From assembly GCA_027922465.2 (NCBI GenBank), contig BQMF02000255.1, positions 496,001-560,000 of the forward strand: a stretch of DNA of 64,000 bases, given 5' to 3'. The position numbers and the translations under genes were made by a program. The stretch comes from Turritopsis dohrnii (Eukaryota > Cnidaria > Hydrozoa > Anthoathecata > Oceaniidae). This document shows, one piece after another, positions 1-10,932 of the stretch. Every line of letters starts with the position of its first letter. The first letter of the stretch is position 1. Below the pieces are notes generated by a model. It worked only from the letters and a program-made list of their open reading frames with translations. It had not been told where the DNA came from and did not search any database.

Positions 1-270
1 AATAAAAAAATTCACTGAAAGTGCTTTTTTCCTATTTTTCTTCTTATGATAAGTTCCTCTAACTTCGTTGAAAAAGTTCACGGAGGAGATTTCGTGATGT
101 ACATTACGCTCAACATATTTTTCTGCTCTCCGTCGTTATGATTTGAGTTACCTCATGTTGAAGAATGGATTATTTTTCATGTCTTATGTTTATTGAGACA
201 AAAACGTGTGGAACATATTATTAATATCTAAGTTACTTACAGATCGAAAAACAGCAGCAGGTAATTATTT
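1..270. other. No recognisable feature
   Basis: AT-rich sequence. I see no coding exon, RNA gene or clear repeat. If gene A has the same layout as B, this lies in its first intron. Confidence 0.4.
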
Positions 271-273
271 TAT

Positions 274-837
274 ACTAGTAACCCGCGTAAAAGTTTTTTA
301 CGGTTACTAATTTCGAAAACGATCTGTCAAATGCAGCGTTCTCGTGTGTGTACCCTCTGACAAAAAAGTCAAATGACACAACTGCGAGTGGAAAGTGTAC
401 CCATGTTGTAGAGCTCGAAAAACTGATCAAAAAAGTGTATGGGATCATTTCGCTGCGACCAACCGTTGCAGCGATATCGTCGATCAAAGATTTTGATGAC
501 GTCATAGCCGCAGTACTAAATAAAATTTAGGCTCAAATGTTGTGTCACCCCATCACCCGTGTCGCGGACCCTGACAACGTCAGTTATCCCTATTGGTTCT
601 CGAGATATTCCCCAAAAACGTCGTGTTCGATTGGGGATGCAATGCAATGATTCCCCGTGATCATAAAAGAACTGACGTCAAATGCCACGTGCTTTTATAC
701 TAATTGCGAAAAAAGTGTCTCACGCTCTATGTGGTTTTACGCGCACATAAGAAGAACTTGACCGTAAAATTTACTTAAATATATCACTCTCTAAAATAAA
801 AGTGTCACACACGTCCGCGTATTAGGATATAGACTAG
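274..837 (+). repeat. Interspersed repeat unit R1 with TGACGTCA palindrome
   Basis: Non-coding unit of about 560 bp that starts near ACTAGT..GCGTAAAAG and ends near ATTAGGATATAGACTAG. Related units lie at 898-1179 (+), 6301-6840 (-) and 6841-7382 (-), with a remnant near 8830-8978. Shared landmarks include GATGACGTCATAGCCGCAGTA-type sequence, CCCTATTGGTTCTCGAGA and GGGGATGCAATGCAATG. The short open frames inside are not conserved as protein between copies, so I call it non-coding. Probably a MITE-like family; the superfamily is not identified. Confidence 0.65.
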
Positions 838-897
838 CCGCCAAGGCGGCGTCGCTCGCCACCCTTGTCCACCTTGCGTTGTGTCGCAGAATTTAAA

Positions 898-1179
898 CCG
901 CGTAAAAGTTTTTTATGGGCTTTAATTTCGAAAAGGATATGCTCGAAAAACTGATAAAAAATGTATGGGATCGTTTGGCTACGACCAACCGTTGCAAAGA
1001 TATCGTCGATAAAAGATTTTGATGACGTCATAGCCGCAGTACCAAATCAAATTAAGATCTAAATGTTGCGTCACCCCTTAACCCGTATCGCGGACCCCAA
1101 AAAACGTCAGTTATCCCTATTGGTTCTCGAGATATTTCCCAAAAAACGTCGCGTTCGATTGGGGATGCAATGCAATGGT
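898..1179 (+). repeat. Truncated repeat unit R2 (same family as R1)
   Basis: Begins CCGCGTAAAAGTTTTTTATG and ends at the GGGGATGCAATGCAATG landmark. It lacks the inner 130 bp or so and the distal third that are present in R1. It lies about 60 bp after R1 in the same orientation. Confidence 0.6.
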
Positions 1180-1188
1180 AAGAGAAAT

Positions 1189-1310
1189 TCTACCAACGTT
1201 GGTAGATCACATGAGCCCATGGAAAAGATATGTCGACGACACCATTGCGTATATATGTTTTTGGATTCAATTATGACGAATTACGAAGAAATGGAAGATT
1301 ATTTTTAGTC
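1189..1310 (+). pseudogene. Short reverse-transcriptase fragment (YVDDT)
   Basis: The frame starting GAA ATT CTA reads ..VDHMSPWKRYVDDTIAYI.., which resembles the catalytic palm motif (Y-x-D-D) of retroelement RTs, particularly Penelope-like ones where W-K-R-Y-V-D-D is common. Only about 35 codons survive and no neighbouring RT motifs are visible, so this is a dead scrap. A chance YVDD match cannot be excluded. Confidence 0.4.
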
Positions 1311-1470
1311 TTAAACAAGTTTCATTTTTATTAATTTGATATTTTGAATGAATTTACAGAATTTTATCTGAAGGTTTAATTCCCCTTTAATTGGAATGAA
1401 ATGTGATCTTTTTCATTATGTGCATGTTCCTTGTGTAGTGTAGAACGGTTTTCAGTGAAAAAGTAGCATA

Positions 1471-1762
1471 CAGTGGAACCTCTTTTAAAGCGGGCACTTA
1501 GACCAGAGATTTTTCCGCTTTAAAGAGGAGTCCACCTTGGAGAAACTAGGAAGAAACTACTTCTAAATCGGAAACCCATCGTGAGCGCGTCCGCCTGTGG
1601 CCTGTCACAGTTTTTGAAAGAGTACATTTTATAAACCTGCCACGTCGTAACGAAGTCATTAGGATATCATCGAGACGTCTCAGTAAAGATGTGATTGGGA
1701 CGTCTTTTGAGATTCCTACTTTGCGACCATTTTGCGACGTCTTAGGGATGGAGGTTCTACTG
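1471..1762. mobile_element. pogo/Tigger-type MITE, 292 bp
   Basis: The left end reads CAGTGGAACCTC and the right end, reverse-complemented, reads CAGTAGAACCTC. Each is flanked by TA (1469-1470 and 1763-1764). CAGT termini with a TA target duplication are typical of pogo/Tigger members of Tc1/mariner. There is no transposase inside; the 82-codon minus-strand open frame looks incidental. Confidence 0.7.
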
Positions 1763-1843
1763 TATTTCCATAACACATTTCTATGTTTTAACAATTATTT
1801 CGCCCTGTGGAGAATTACATAACAATTAACTTGTATCGTGATA

Positions 1844-2129
1844 CAGTGTGTATCAAAATGTCAAAATCCACCAACTTTCAAGGCGTATATTTCATTACAT
1901 GTCCGATAAAATATTGTGAATTTTATATCACAAGAAAGAGCCTTTCATGCTCTATCCATTAATATAAAATGATTGCCAAAATATTTGTTCTTTAAAAAGA
2001 TATTGAAGAAAAACTCAACTATTTGGTTCATCGAATTATTAAAAGTCAATTTCATATTAATGGATAGAGCATGAAAAGCTCTTGTGAAAGCCTTGAAAGT
2101 TGGTGGATAAGAAATTTTGATACACACTG
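1844..2129. mobile_element. Palindromic TA-flanked MITE, 286 bp
   Basis: The two halves are imperfect inverted copies. Each arm runs CAGTGTGTATCAAAAT, then ATCCACCAACTTTCAAGG, then CATGCTCTATCCATTAATAT. TA dinucleotides flank both ends. It lies between the 1471-1762 MITE and gene A. Fits a Tc1/mariner-like fold-back MITE. Confidence 0.75.
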
Positions 2130-2131
2130 TA

Positions 2132-2512
2132 TTTATTTCAGTCGACACGAAAAACCCGAAGAACATTAATTCTTTTTCGACAATTAAATTTTGTTTTTTA
2201 TGGAAATCATTGGATCTATTCTTTTTCAAACTGAATTTACATATTTGAAATAATTCATACTTTAGTTGCTTATTTTTACGTTAAAATCATTGTGTTCAAT
2301 AATTTTTATTGAAGCTACCCCTGTGCTTCTGAAACCTTTAACGCGTCGGATTGTTGATCTCAAAAGTGAAAATGATATCAATGTTCTGATGTTATTCGTG
2401 ACTATTGAGGTTGCAACTTCGTGTTTGGCCACAACCATTTCTCGAGTGCATTCTCTCGACATTCCACTATTTACTGCAAATAACAATGGATTGAATGACC
2501 TATTTATTTTAG
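2132..2512 (+). other. Intron sequence upstream of the gene A B-box exon
   Basis: Ends at the acceptor TTTATTTTAG just before 2513. No RING-like coding sequence (C-x2-C ... C-x-H) is visible from 1 to 2512, so the first exon of gene A must lie off the left edge or be lost. Confidence 0.5.
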
Positions 2513-4615
2513 GGAAAAGACCAACTGCCAAGGTGCAAACACCCACGAAGCATCACCCTCTTGTTACTGCAGCCAATTTCGAAAGTTGTTTTGTAAAGGA
2601 TGTTTGGACGAACATGAATGTGAAAGAAATGACCACATCAAGATTGCATTTGACGCTCCAAAACAATGTTTCCTTCCCAGCTGTGACGTTCACAATCTTT
2701 TAGCAAAATTCATCTGTAAGCAATGCAATAATAAATTCCTGTGTGTGTACTGCAAGAACAGAACGCACAGAAATCATGAAATAGATGATCTGGATTCTCA
2801 TTTACGAAAGGTAAAGGAAGATATAAATGCTAAGCTTGAAGAAGCGAAAAAATTATCTGAACAAATTAAACAATCAGATGATTCCGTTTGGGAGAAATTG
2901 GAAAAAATCAGAGATGTGCTGACCGAAGAACTGCTTCTTCGTAAGTATATCAACCTTAGCAAGTACTTCACTCAACTCAATGAAGAAGAATCAAACATCT
3001 TAAAAGAATTTGATGAACACGTAGCAAACTTCGTTGCACAAAGGACGCAAATGGCGAATTCGTGCGACGAGGTAAAGAAATTGTTAGAAGATCGAGAAGA
3101 AATTTCCAATCTTCTGATGATGTCAGAGCAACATCTTCTTTTGGAAAGACTAAAAGGACTTTCCAATCAGCTGTCACTGAAAGTGGTTCTCTCTGAGCGA
3201 AAATTAGAGAACCCTCTGGGACAATTACATGTTGATATGCCGGAGGAGGAAAGAAATACTGACACCTGCAGGGCGAAGATTTCATTATCAGATGAAAACG
3301 ATACAGTTATTGACTGCAGAATTGATTCAAAAGAAGTTATAGGTATGAAATTCATAATTCTTTTAAGATGTTAATTTCTTTTCAAAAATGATTTTCTCCA
3401 TTTTAAGTATTTTCAACAATTTCGACAAACCTCATGATTCTTTGCTATAAACGTTGTTGGTAAAATGGAAATCACTTGTATAATTTTGAAAGGCAAAAGG
3501 TTTTTGCTTTTAGAAATTACGCATGAAACAAGTTGCAGGTAATTCCATTTGTGACAAAAAATAGATACAGTTAACATAGCATTTGCGACCACAAAACGGT
3601 AGAAATTCTTTTATTATTCATCGTTATAATAAGAAAGATGCAAAAATGCTCTAGCGGTAAAAGCCATGGAAAATGTCAATCTTTTCAAGATCGCTCAATC
3701 ATCAACCCGATCGGCAATGAATGGTAACGATTTATAACTGGTGATAAAATAGGATACGAATTAATTCATAGATTTAGTTTGGAAATGTACGTGAATATAA
3801 TTAGTAAAAATATCATTACTTTCTTATAGTGATTTGCAGAAATTCATCGCTAAAATCAAAGAAAAATTCAGTTTTAAGGGTAAATAATGACAACTTTATA
3901 CAAATTAATTTACATTAATTAACAAGTCATTGTGAAAGATAAACAAATTGATCATTTCGGTTGCTATATTTCAGATATACGAAATGAAGCAGACAATCGA
4001 AAAGTGCATTCTGCGTTAAAGACCTCGCAGATACGAAATCAAGAACTTGACATGCTACTAAAATCTTTTGTTAGTGATAGAAAGTGGTTCTTTTTGAAAT
4101 TGTTCGATTTTTCGCGTTATGATCTCACTAGTATACTTGACAAAAAGAAAGCTCTTATTAAAGTTGCAGAAGATGGAGATATCGAATGCATAAAGTTGCT
4201 ACTAGAAAATAACTGTGATGTCGATGTTAAAGAAACCAATGGATATACTGCACTTATGTGGGCATCGGCAAATGGACATGTTGCATGTGTGAAGTTGCTG
4301 CTGGAAAACAACTGTGATGTAGATATGAAGGATAATGACGGAAGGCCTGCCCTTATGTTTGCATCAGTGAATGGACATGTTGAATGTGCGAAGTTGCTCC
4401 TAGAAAACAACTGTGATGTAGACATTATAGATGCCAATGGATATACTGCACTTATGTGGGCATCAAAGAATGGACATGTTGAGTGTGTGAAGTTGTTACT
4501 AGAAAATAACTGTGATGTTGATGTCAAGGATAACAGGGGAAGGACTGCATTTATGTTGGCGTCTAATTCCAAAGAAATTAAGTGTGCGGAACTTCTCAGT
4601 AAGCATAAAAGATGA
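2513..4615 (+). CDS. Gene A: TRIM-like B-box/coiled-coil/ankyrin protein (5' partial)
   Basis: Exons 2513-3342, 3514-3538 (25 nt), 3830-3879 (50 nt) and 3975-4615. They join in frame to 514 residues after a missing RING exon; phases match complete gene B. The first exon carries a B-box1-like Cys cluster, a canonical B-box2 (C-x2-H ... C-x2-C ... C-x2-C ... H-x2-H near 2675-2780) and a long charged coiled coil (about 2790-3200). The last exon holds five ankyrin repeats with the consensus NGYTALMWAS.NGHVEC. By family it should be a cytosolic E3 ligase with an ankyrin target-binding end. Odd point: the B-box1 motif C-K-H-C of B and C reads C-S-Q-F here, removing a probable zinc ligand. A start at the internal ATG 2586 would skip the B-box1 and is less likely than splicing from an upstream RING exon. 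Confidence 0.8.
4150..4610 (+). repeat. Ankyrin array of gene A, 5 repeats
   Basis: 99-bp tandem coding repeats. Repeats 1 and 5 are degenerate caps (KALIKVAEDGD and the SKEIKCAELL end). Repeats 2-4 are close copies with LLLENNCDVD at each end. Variation concentrates in the loop and first-helix positions (ASANGHVAC, ASVNGHVEC, ASKNGHVEC). Confidence 0.85.
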
Positions 4616-5029
4616 GTTTGAAAGATGACTCGGTTAAGACTTGCTTCTTGTTTCAATTGGTACTTAATTTTTAAGGGGATGATTTTTTCTTCAACACAGC
4701 AAGCAAAACAACAGCAAAGAAGGCAAAATAAGGGCAGAAAATTTGACGTGTCATTTTGAAGCAAATTAAAGAAAAAGTTTATTTTCGCGTGAAAAAACTT
4801 TCGCGTTTTTGAAATTATCTATGATTTCGCGGGAACAAATTTTGCGTTTTGCTGTTTTGAAATTTCCAAAGGCATAAACTTTCGGCCAAAAACGTGAAAG
4901 TTTCTGTCCATTAATGTATTCATATAGTGTGTTTTCTGTTGATTTAGGATGCGCTTTTTCTTGTTTCGATCAAAGAAATGTTTTTTTTTGTATAATTTGT
5001 ACCCCGTTCACACATAAAACCAGACCAGA
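4616..5029 (+). other. Gene A 3' flank
   Basis: Contains several TTTCGCG motifs (near 4780-4860). The same flank follows the ankyrin exon of B (about 33000-33450), and its distal part lies directly after the C deletion junction at 39717. No coding feature is seen. A poly(A) signal cannot be assigned with confidence. Confidence 0.5.
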
Positions 5030-5151
5030 AATTAGTATTTCGACATACTTGAAAATGTTCAGACCTCGCGATTGGTGATTACGACGATTAATTTTATTAT
5101 AACCGCCATTCACCAGGTGTAAACACTCTCGTGTGTTTCAAAATACTAATT
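5030..5151. mobile_element. Palindromic MITE (ATTAGTATTT ... TTCAGACCT), copy in A flank
   Basis: Imperfect palindrome: AATTAGTATTTCGACATACT and GTTCAGACCTCGCGATT on the left mirror GGTGTAAACAC ... AAATACTAATT on the right. Equivalent copies follow gene B (about 33681-33795) and gene C (about 39836-40190, itself interrupted by another MITE). A relative is at 35624-35814. Confidence 0.65.
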
Positions 5152-5325
5152 CTTGAAAAATTGGAAGAATATACCCTCACGATCATAAAACAGTAAAATT
5201 GACTTAAAATTCAATAGGTTCTTAAACACTATAAAGCGACTACGACGATAAAATATCAATTTTTTTTTTGCTTTTATAGGAGACAATTAAAGAGTAAGTA
5301 GACGTTAACTTTTCAGTCTATATAT

Positions 5326-5527
5326 AGACCTTTTAGGAAAATACGTCAGAGCAGATCTTGCCTCGCTTTCAACCCAAATAATAATGGCATTAGTGTTATT
5401 TTTGAAAAGAAATGATACCCGAGAGGAAACCTTACATGAACTTTTTTTATGATTTTTAATTACTTAAGTAATTAAAAACCTTAAAAACGAGGCAAGATCT
5501 GCTGTGACGTAATTTCCATAAAGGTCT
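5326..5527. mobile_element. MITE with about 38-bp TIRs (AGACCTTT ... GCAGATCTTGCCTCG)
   Basis: The left arm AGACCTTTTAGGAAAATACG continues to GCAGATCTTGCCTCG. The right arm is its inverse with a few mismatches. The orthologous position after gene B (about 33970) reads TCTATATATTCTTTTGACC without the element, giving an empty site. A second filled copy is at 40366-40567. Confidence 0.75.
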
Positions 5528-5711
5528 TTCTTTTGACCTAAAAATAATTGGATAGTGCCTTAATATGTGAAAAAAGTATAACTCTAAGAAATTAGTTCTG
5601 CACATCGTAGGACACTTTAATCAAAATTTACAATGTTTGCATTGCGTATTTGTTATTTTTATGCATATTTCTGACAATCTGATCATATTATGGATGCTGA
5701 TAACTTTAAGT

Positions 5712-6296
5712 TTACGATCTTTGTAATGCCTTATTATTTTGACGGACAACTAACCCTACATACATGGCGCCATGCAAATAAAAATTATGGAAATTGAAGA
5801 AAAAGTTTTCTTTATATATGTTTAAATTTTCTGTTGATAGTGGCGGCAGGAAGTTGCAATCGTGATGTTGTTTAATACTTGTCAGGCCGGCCTGTGCAGT
5901 TTTAGAATGACATGTTACATTTTCCCGAAACAAGATAACTGGTAATGGTTCGATCTAACTTTGTTTTGGAAACCTTATCAACTTCCCCGCACAATTGTTT
6001 TACCGTCACCCCGTATGCTTCCAACTTTGTTATCATCCATTCGAAACGTTGAAGTCAGAAAATTCCTCTTTATCAATTCTTCTTTTCAATTTACATTTTC
6101 TTAAAGAAAGGGCTCATCACGATACACATTTGTGCTCCCACACTTTATACACTGTTTGCACAAAATTCCATTGATAGCATGGTTTCTTTTTTATCGGTGC
6201 GGCAGACTCTAAACATAACATAGACAGTACAATACATTCAAGGTTAGTCAGTGGAAGATCTAAGGGGTAGTCGCAACAGGGGAGTAGAACATTAAC
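5712..6296 (-). pseudogene. Decayed unrecognised coding sequence in inverted-repeat arm
   Basis: Minus-strand frames read as protein-like stretches, for example ..ITKLEAYGVTVKQLCGEVD.. (about 6060-5960) followed, after a frame change, by ..KTAQAGLTSIKQHHDCN.. (about 5910-5850). The same segment follows gene B (34174-34740) and gene C (41094-41670), and lies in opposite orientation upstream of B (about 24515-25220) and D. The frame is broken in every copy. I do not recognise the family; it may be a transposon-borne protein. Confidence 0.4.
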
Positions 6297-6300
6297 ATCT

Positions 6301-6840
6301 ACTTATACTAATTCGCGTGCGTGTGTAACACATTTAACTTAGAGAGTGTTGGTTTTTTCTCAAATTTACGGTCAAAATCTTCTTAATCGTGGTCATTTTT
6401 TCGTTAGACCATTGATAATATTGACGATTAGTATAATAGCACGCGGCGTGACGTCAGTTATTTTTATCGCATCACGGGGGAATCATTGCATTGCATCCCC
6501 AATCGAATGCGACGTTTTTGGGGAATTATCTTGAGAACCAATAGGGATAACTGACGTTTTTTGGGGTCTGCGGTACGGGTGAAGTGGTGACACTAATTTT
6601 GGACCTAAATTTTATTTGGTACTGCGGCTATGACGTCATCAAAATCTTTAAACGACGATATTTCTGTAACGGTTGGTCGTAGCGAAACGATCCCATACAC
6701 TTTTTTGATCAGTTTTTCAAGCTCTACAACATGGGTACGGTCTTTTGTCGAGATTCGGTACTTTAATTTTTCGTCACTTATTTTCGTGACAACATTTTCG
6801 AAATTAAAGCCGTAAAAAACTTTTACGCCAGTTACTAGTC
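6301..6840 (-). repeat. Repeat unit R3 (R1 family, inverted)
   Basis: Reverse-orientation copy of the R1 family: ATACTAATTCGCG end at left, GGGGATGCAATGCAATGAT-type landmark near 6485-6505, TATGACGTCATC near 6629, GCGTAAAAG-type end with ACTAG at 6835. It begins the 2.7-kb stretch (about 6297-8983) that is absent at the matching place after gene C (41679). Confidence 0.65.
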
Positions 6841-7382
6841 TTATTATACTAATTCGCATTTGTGCATACCACTTTTATTTTAGAGAGTGATATATTTGTT
6901 TAATTTTTACGGTCATCGTCCTCTTATGTGCGCGTAAAACCACGTAGAGGCGAGAGACACTTTTTTCACGATCATTCCAAAAGCACGTGGCATCATTTGA
7001 CGTCAATTTTTTATGATCACGGGGAATCATTGCATTGCATCCCAAATCGAACGCGACGTTTTTGGGGAAATATCTCGAGAACCAATAGGGATAACTGACG
7101 TTTTTTAGGGTCCGCGATTCGGGTGATAGGGTGACGCATCTTTTGGGCCTAAATTTTATTTGGTACTGCGGATATGACGTCATCGAAATCTTTGATCAGC
7201 GATATCTCCACAACGGTTGGTCGTAGCGAAACGATCCCATACACTTTTTTGATCAGCTTTTCGAGCTCTAAAACATGGATACGGTCTCATTTCGAGATTT
7301 GGTACTTTAATATTTCGTCACCTATTTCGTGACAACATTTTCGAAATTAAAGTCGTAAAAAACTTTTACGCGAGATACTAGT
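6841..7382 (-). repeat. Repeat unit R4 (R1 family, inverted)
   Basis: Directly abuts R3 in the same orientation. Landmarks are ATACTAATTCGCATTTGTGC, GAGAACCAATAGGGATAACT, TATGACGTCATCG and a final CTTTTACGCGAGATACTAGT. It is the best full-length copy in the window. Confidence 0.65.
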
Positions 7383-8084
7383 CTACTTATAATAATCCGC
7401 AATCGTGTGCAACACATTTAACTTGGTAAGTGTGAAAAAAGACTGGGGACGAAATGTTTCTATGAAAAATTCAATACGGCATCTTTAGAAAGTGAGTAAC
7501 TGAGTGTACTGTGTGCACATCCACGATTAGTATATGCTCCTCCGTTTGGTTCTTTTTTGGTTTCGCACTGAAAATCTGCCGAAAAACGTCAATGGAGAAG
7601 CGCGAGCAATGCAATGTTCTTCGTTCGAAATTGGTTAACGATCATTTTGTAGCAGTAAAAACAAAAACAAAAAACTTCACGAACACGAAGATTTTTTTTT
7701 TAAAACGAAGATCTTTAATTTTATTGTTTTAGTCGTTTTCGGAGAAAGATCGTATCGTAAAGATTGAATTAACAAGTGTAAGTAAATTCACGGAAGAACT
7801 GAATCAAAAATCAAAGTTTTGAGACTGTTTTCGTCTTTTTCCATTTAATTCATTTTTGACTGTTTGGTAGGCTGGAACTATACTCATGATAATTTAATAA
7901 CTTTTTCTATGTTTGCTTTCCGATTTGGATAAGAAATCAAGTTTGTGTTTTGTTTTATTTTGCTTTCCTTTTTTGTTTGTGTGTATGTGTAGCATTTTGT
8001 TTATTATGATATGGTTTTCATTGCTCATGGAAATCTTCTTTTTTTTAGTTTAAAATAATTACGAAAGAATTTAACAAGTCTAAA
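7383..8084. other. No recognisable gene; AT-rich A-specific insertion
   Basis: Part of the 2.7-kb stretch present after gene A but not after B or C. Only short open frames without conserved motifs are seen. Confidence 0.4.
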
Positions 8085-8485
8085 TGCTTGAGTGTTTTGG
8101 TAAAGAACAGACTATTAAAATAACGAATGGTATCGAATCTTAGTGGATAAAAAAGCAACATTAGCAGGTATAATTCTGCATATCATTTAGTTTGGTAGGC
8201 TGAAGCTAAACTCATGATCTTTTAATAAATATTCCCTGTTCCTACCCATATGTTTACTTCAAGTTTGCGTTCGTTCTTTTTGTTTGCTTTTGTTTGTGCG
8301 TATATGTAGCTAAATATGTTTTTATGATTAATAGAAATCTTCTTTTTTAGGTAAAATTAATTATGAAAGAATAAATAAATTCGACATTGTAATATAATGG
8401 GTGTTTGGTAAAGAACTGACTAATGAAATAACGAATGCTATCGAATCTTATTGGAGTAAAGAAGCAACGTTAGCAGGTATAATTC
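8085..8485 (+). repeat. Direct repeat with exon-like unit (..AIESYWSKEATLAG..)
   Basis: Two similar units of about 310 bp. Near 8095-8170 and 8400-8480 each contains GGTAAAGAAC..ACT, CGAATG.TATCGAATCTTA, GAAGCAAC.TTAGCAGGTATA, and each is preceded by a polypyrimidine stretch. The second reads FGKELTNEITNAIESYWSK; the first has a stop. This could be a duplicated exon remnant followed by a GT donor. Function unknown. Confidence 0.35.
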
Positions 8486-8984
8486 CGTTTATCATTCATA
8501 TTTCCTTTGGCGTTTTTATTTTTCACTACACGCCAAGGCAGCTTTGTTTACCACCCATTATCATTAAAGACTGTAAGAACAAAATTCCCACCTATTGCCC
8601 TTTGCTATGCGCCATCTTAACCAACAAATACAGCAGCCACTTCATCCATCGTGACATGAGGTTTTTTTTGTGTCTGTGTCAAAATCTACATTTTATGTTT
8701 CGTAAACACCTCTTTTTCTTTTCACGATGAACTGAAATCTTACGACATTTTAATAATGACGTTAGATTAAAAAATAGTGCCGCCTCTGCGTAGCCTTACG
8801 TCAAATATGTAGGAAAAACCGTTTAAAAAAAGTTAAATATTTCACTCCCTAAATTAGAAGTGGTATGCACAGCGCCGATTATGATAACTTTTTATTTCTA
8901 TAAATGTTCGACCGGGTGTGAGCGATGCGTCGTTTTGAGAAATGCAACAGTAAAAAGTTTTTACACGGGATACTAGTTATTTAT

Positions 8985-10740
8985 AAATTCAATTTATATT
9001 TCCAATGAGATATCTGACCGTTTCTCTTTTATAGTTAAGTTGCTAACAGTCTTACCTATAGATCCGCCACTTGGGTATTTGAAATCAAAATTCAAATTGG
9101 GTGAGACTTTGTTCGTAGTGGTAGAGGTTTCAATCAAAATAAAGTTATGTATGCAATAGCAGCTGGAAAGTAGATGATAAATGTCCCCTTTGACATTTCA
9201 ATATCAATTTAATATGACGAAGAACTCTGCACAGGTTTCAAGTAGAGCTCTTGCAGCACGGGTTATCACGCATATGAGCCCGCTAGTGTTTGATAATATT
9301 CAGTGCTGTGTGAACCTGAAGAAAGTAAAGAGTACGAAAAATTTTTGAAGACTATTATTTAAGAAAGGTTGTTTCAAACATTCCCGCTTATTATAGTGAA
9401 GTAGCATTTATATTTCTTCAATTTCCAAATCTTGAGAATAGTGTTACCGTCACAGGTAAGAGACTCAACAGAAAAGCAGGAATTAAGATACTTTCGGATT
9501 ACTATTTTAGGAAGACAGTAGAGTTATAGCATGGCCAAAAAAAGCCGTCCAGAGGCTGAATACATCCTAGTAGTCAAATGTGTCAGGTAAACACGAATAT
9601 GTCAAATAGTGCATGTCAATATAGATTGAAATGATTTTTTGTGTTTTTGATTTCATGCTTAAATTAATATAGCTATTCGCCAAAGATAAGTAATTTTTAA
9701 AAATTTCCAAAAAATTGTGTCCGTTATTACAAATGTCCGCTGTAAATGTCTTCTCTACAAACAGGTGTTTCCATGAGAATTCTGATTCGTCCAGTTCTGT
9801 CTGCTATATCAAGGTATCCTATCACTATATATCATGTCCTCTATTGATATTTAATTATTCAACGTTTTAATTTACCTTTCTTCCTTGAGCACTTTTCCTA
9901 TTTCCATTTAAGATTTGCCAACTGTGACCTGCAGAACAGTTCGCCAAAAATTTCAGATCCTTAAGAAATAGTTAAGTAACAATGTCCATGAACACTGAAT
10001 TAATAAAAGGGTTTTGATCCGCCCTATCTAGCACAAACAACATTTCTTTCAATGGTTTCTTTAAGGACTATGTTTGCATAAGGAGAGATTCTGGGAGTTT
10101 TTATGTGATGCATCACATATCAGGACCTTACAAAAACTGCAACGATGGCGCACAAACTTTCTTATTACCGGGAATGAAAAGGAAAACAGATTTCAATACT
10201 TTGCATTATTACAATACAAGAATTCATTAACTTGAAAGGAACGTCCCAAAAGAAAAATAAATACGACATACTGAAGTATGTTCAAAATGCACATATGATT
10301 TCGCTTGAAAATGATCAATTGCAAATCCAATCTATGATATATTTTTTTTCTAGTGCCCGTTATCACAACTTAATATATCCGTATGATTCATCTTGCCACA
10401 CATAAAGGTGCGACTTCAAGTGCAGACAATAAATTGATAAACATAGTAATAGTAGGATCGTATCAATAAAGGAGGGTCTTGTATTTATTTATCATAAAAT
10501 AATTTTTTTTTTCATCGTAATATCATCTTCTAAAAATTTTGGTAATGTTCGCCAAGATTGCCATAAATTGCCATACAAGAAAACGACTGATTTTTTCGTC
10601 AAATCCATTCATATTATCAATTCATATTAATATTAGTTAGCATTCGGACCTACATGCTCACGCTAACATAAAGTAACATATCATTACAAGAAACTCCTTA
10701 TAAGTTAACGAGAAAGTTAATTTGATCAATCCAAAGGAAT
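8985..10740 (-). repeat. Left inverted-repeat arm of block 1 spacer
   Basis: Homologous in inverted orientation to 22930-24300. For example 9790-9870 matches the reverse complement of about 24100-24190 (dinucleotide-level match around CAGACAGAACTGGAC), and 10240-10450 matches that of 23190-23390. Also homologous in direct orientation to 41680-43050, which lacks about 400 bp near 9690-10100. No intact gene inside. Confidence 0.7.
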
Positions 10741-10932
10741 GGATTGTATAGCGAGTTAAAGCTATTACAACAAAATAATTCTCGAATAAGAGAGTGTTAT
10801 TAAAATGTACAAGAGCCATATGGCACAAAACGGTAGCAGCATTTCAACTCGCAATGTACAAAACGAAATAGATTCTAAATTAATTAGTCTGAAAGCCCCA
10901 TGAAGCTTTGTCGACCTCTGTTTATCTCTTGG

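Noticed and set aside
2972..3355. Several minus-strand open frames opposite the B-box/coiled-coil exons (also at 38686-39141 and 31309-31494)
   Set aside because: Shadows of the plus-strand coding sequence; the Ser-rich composition mirrors Glu/Lys-rich coiled-coil codons.
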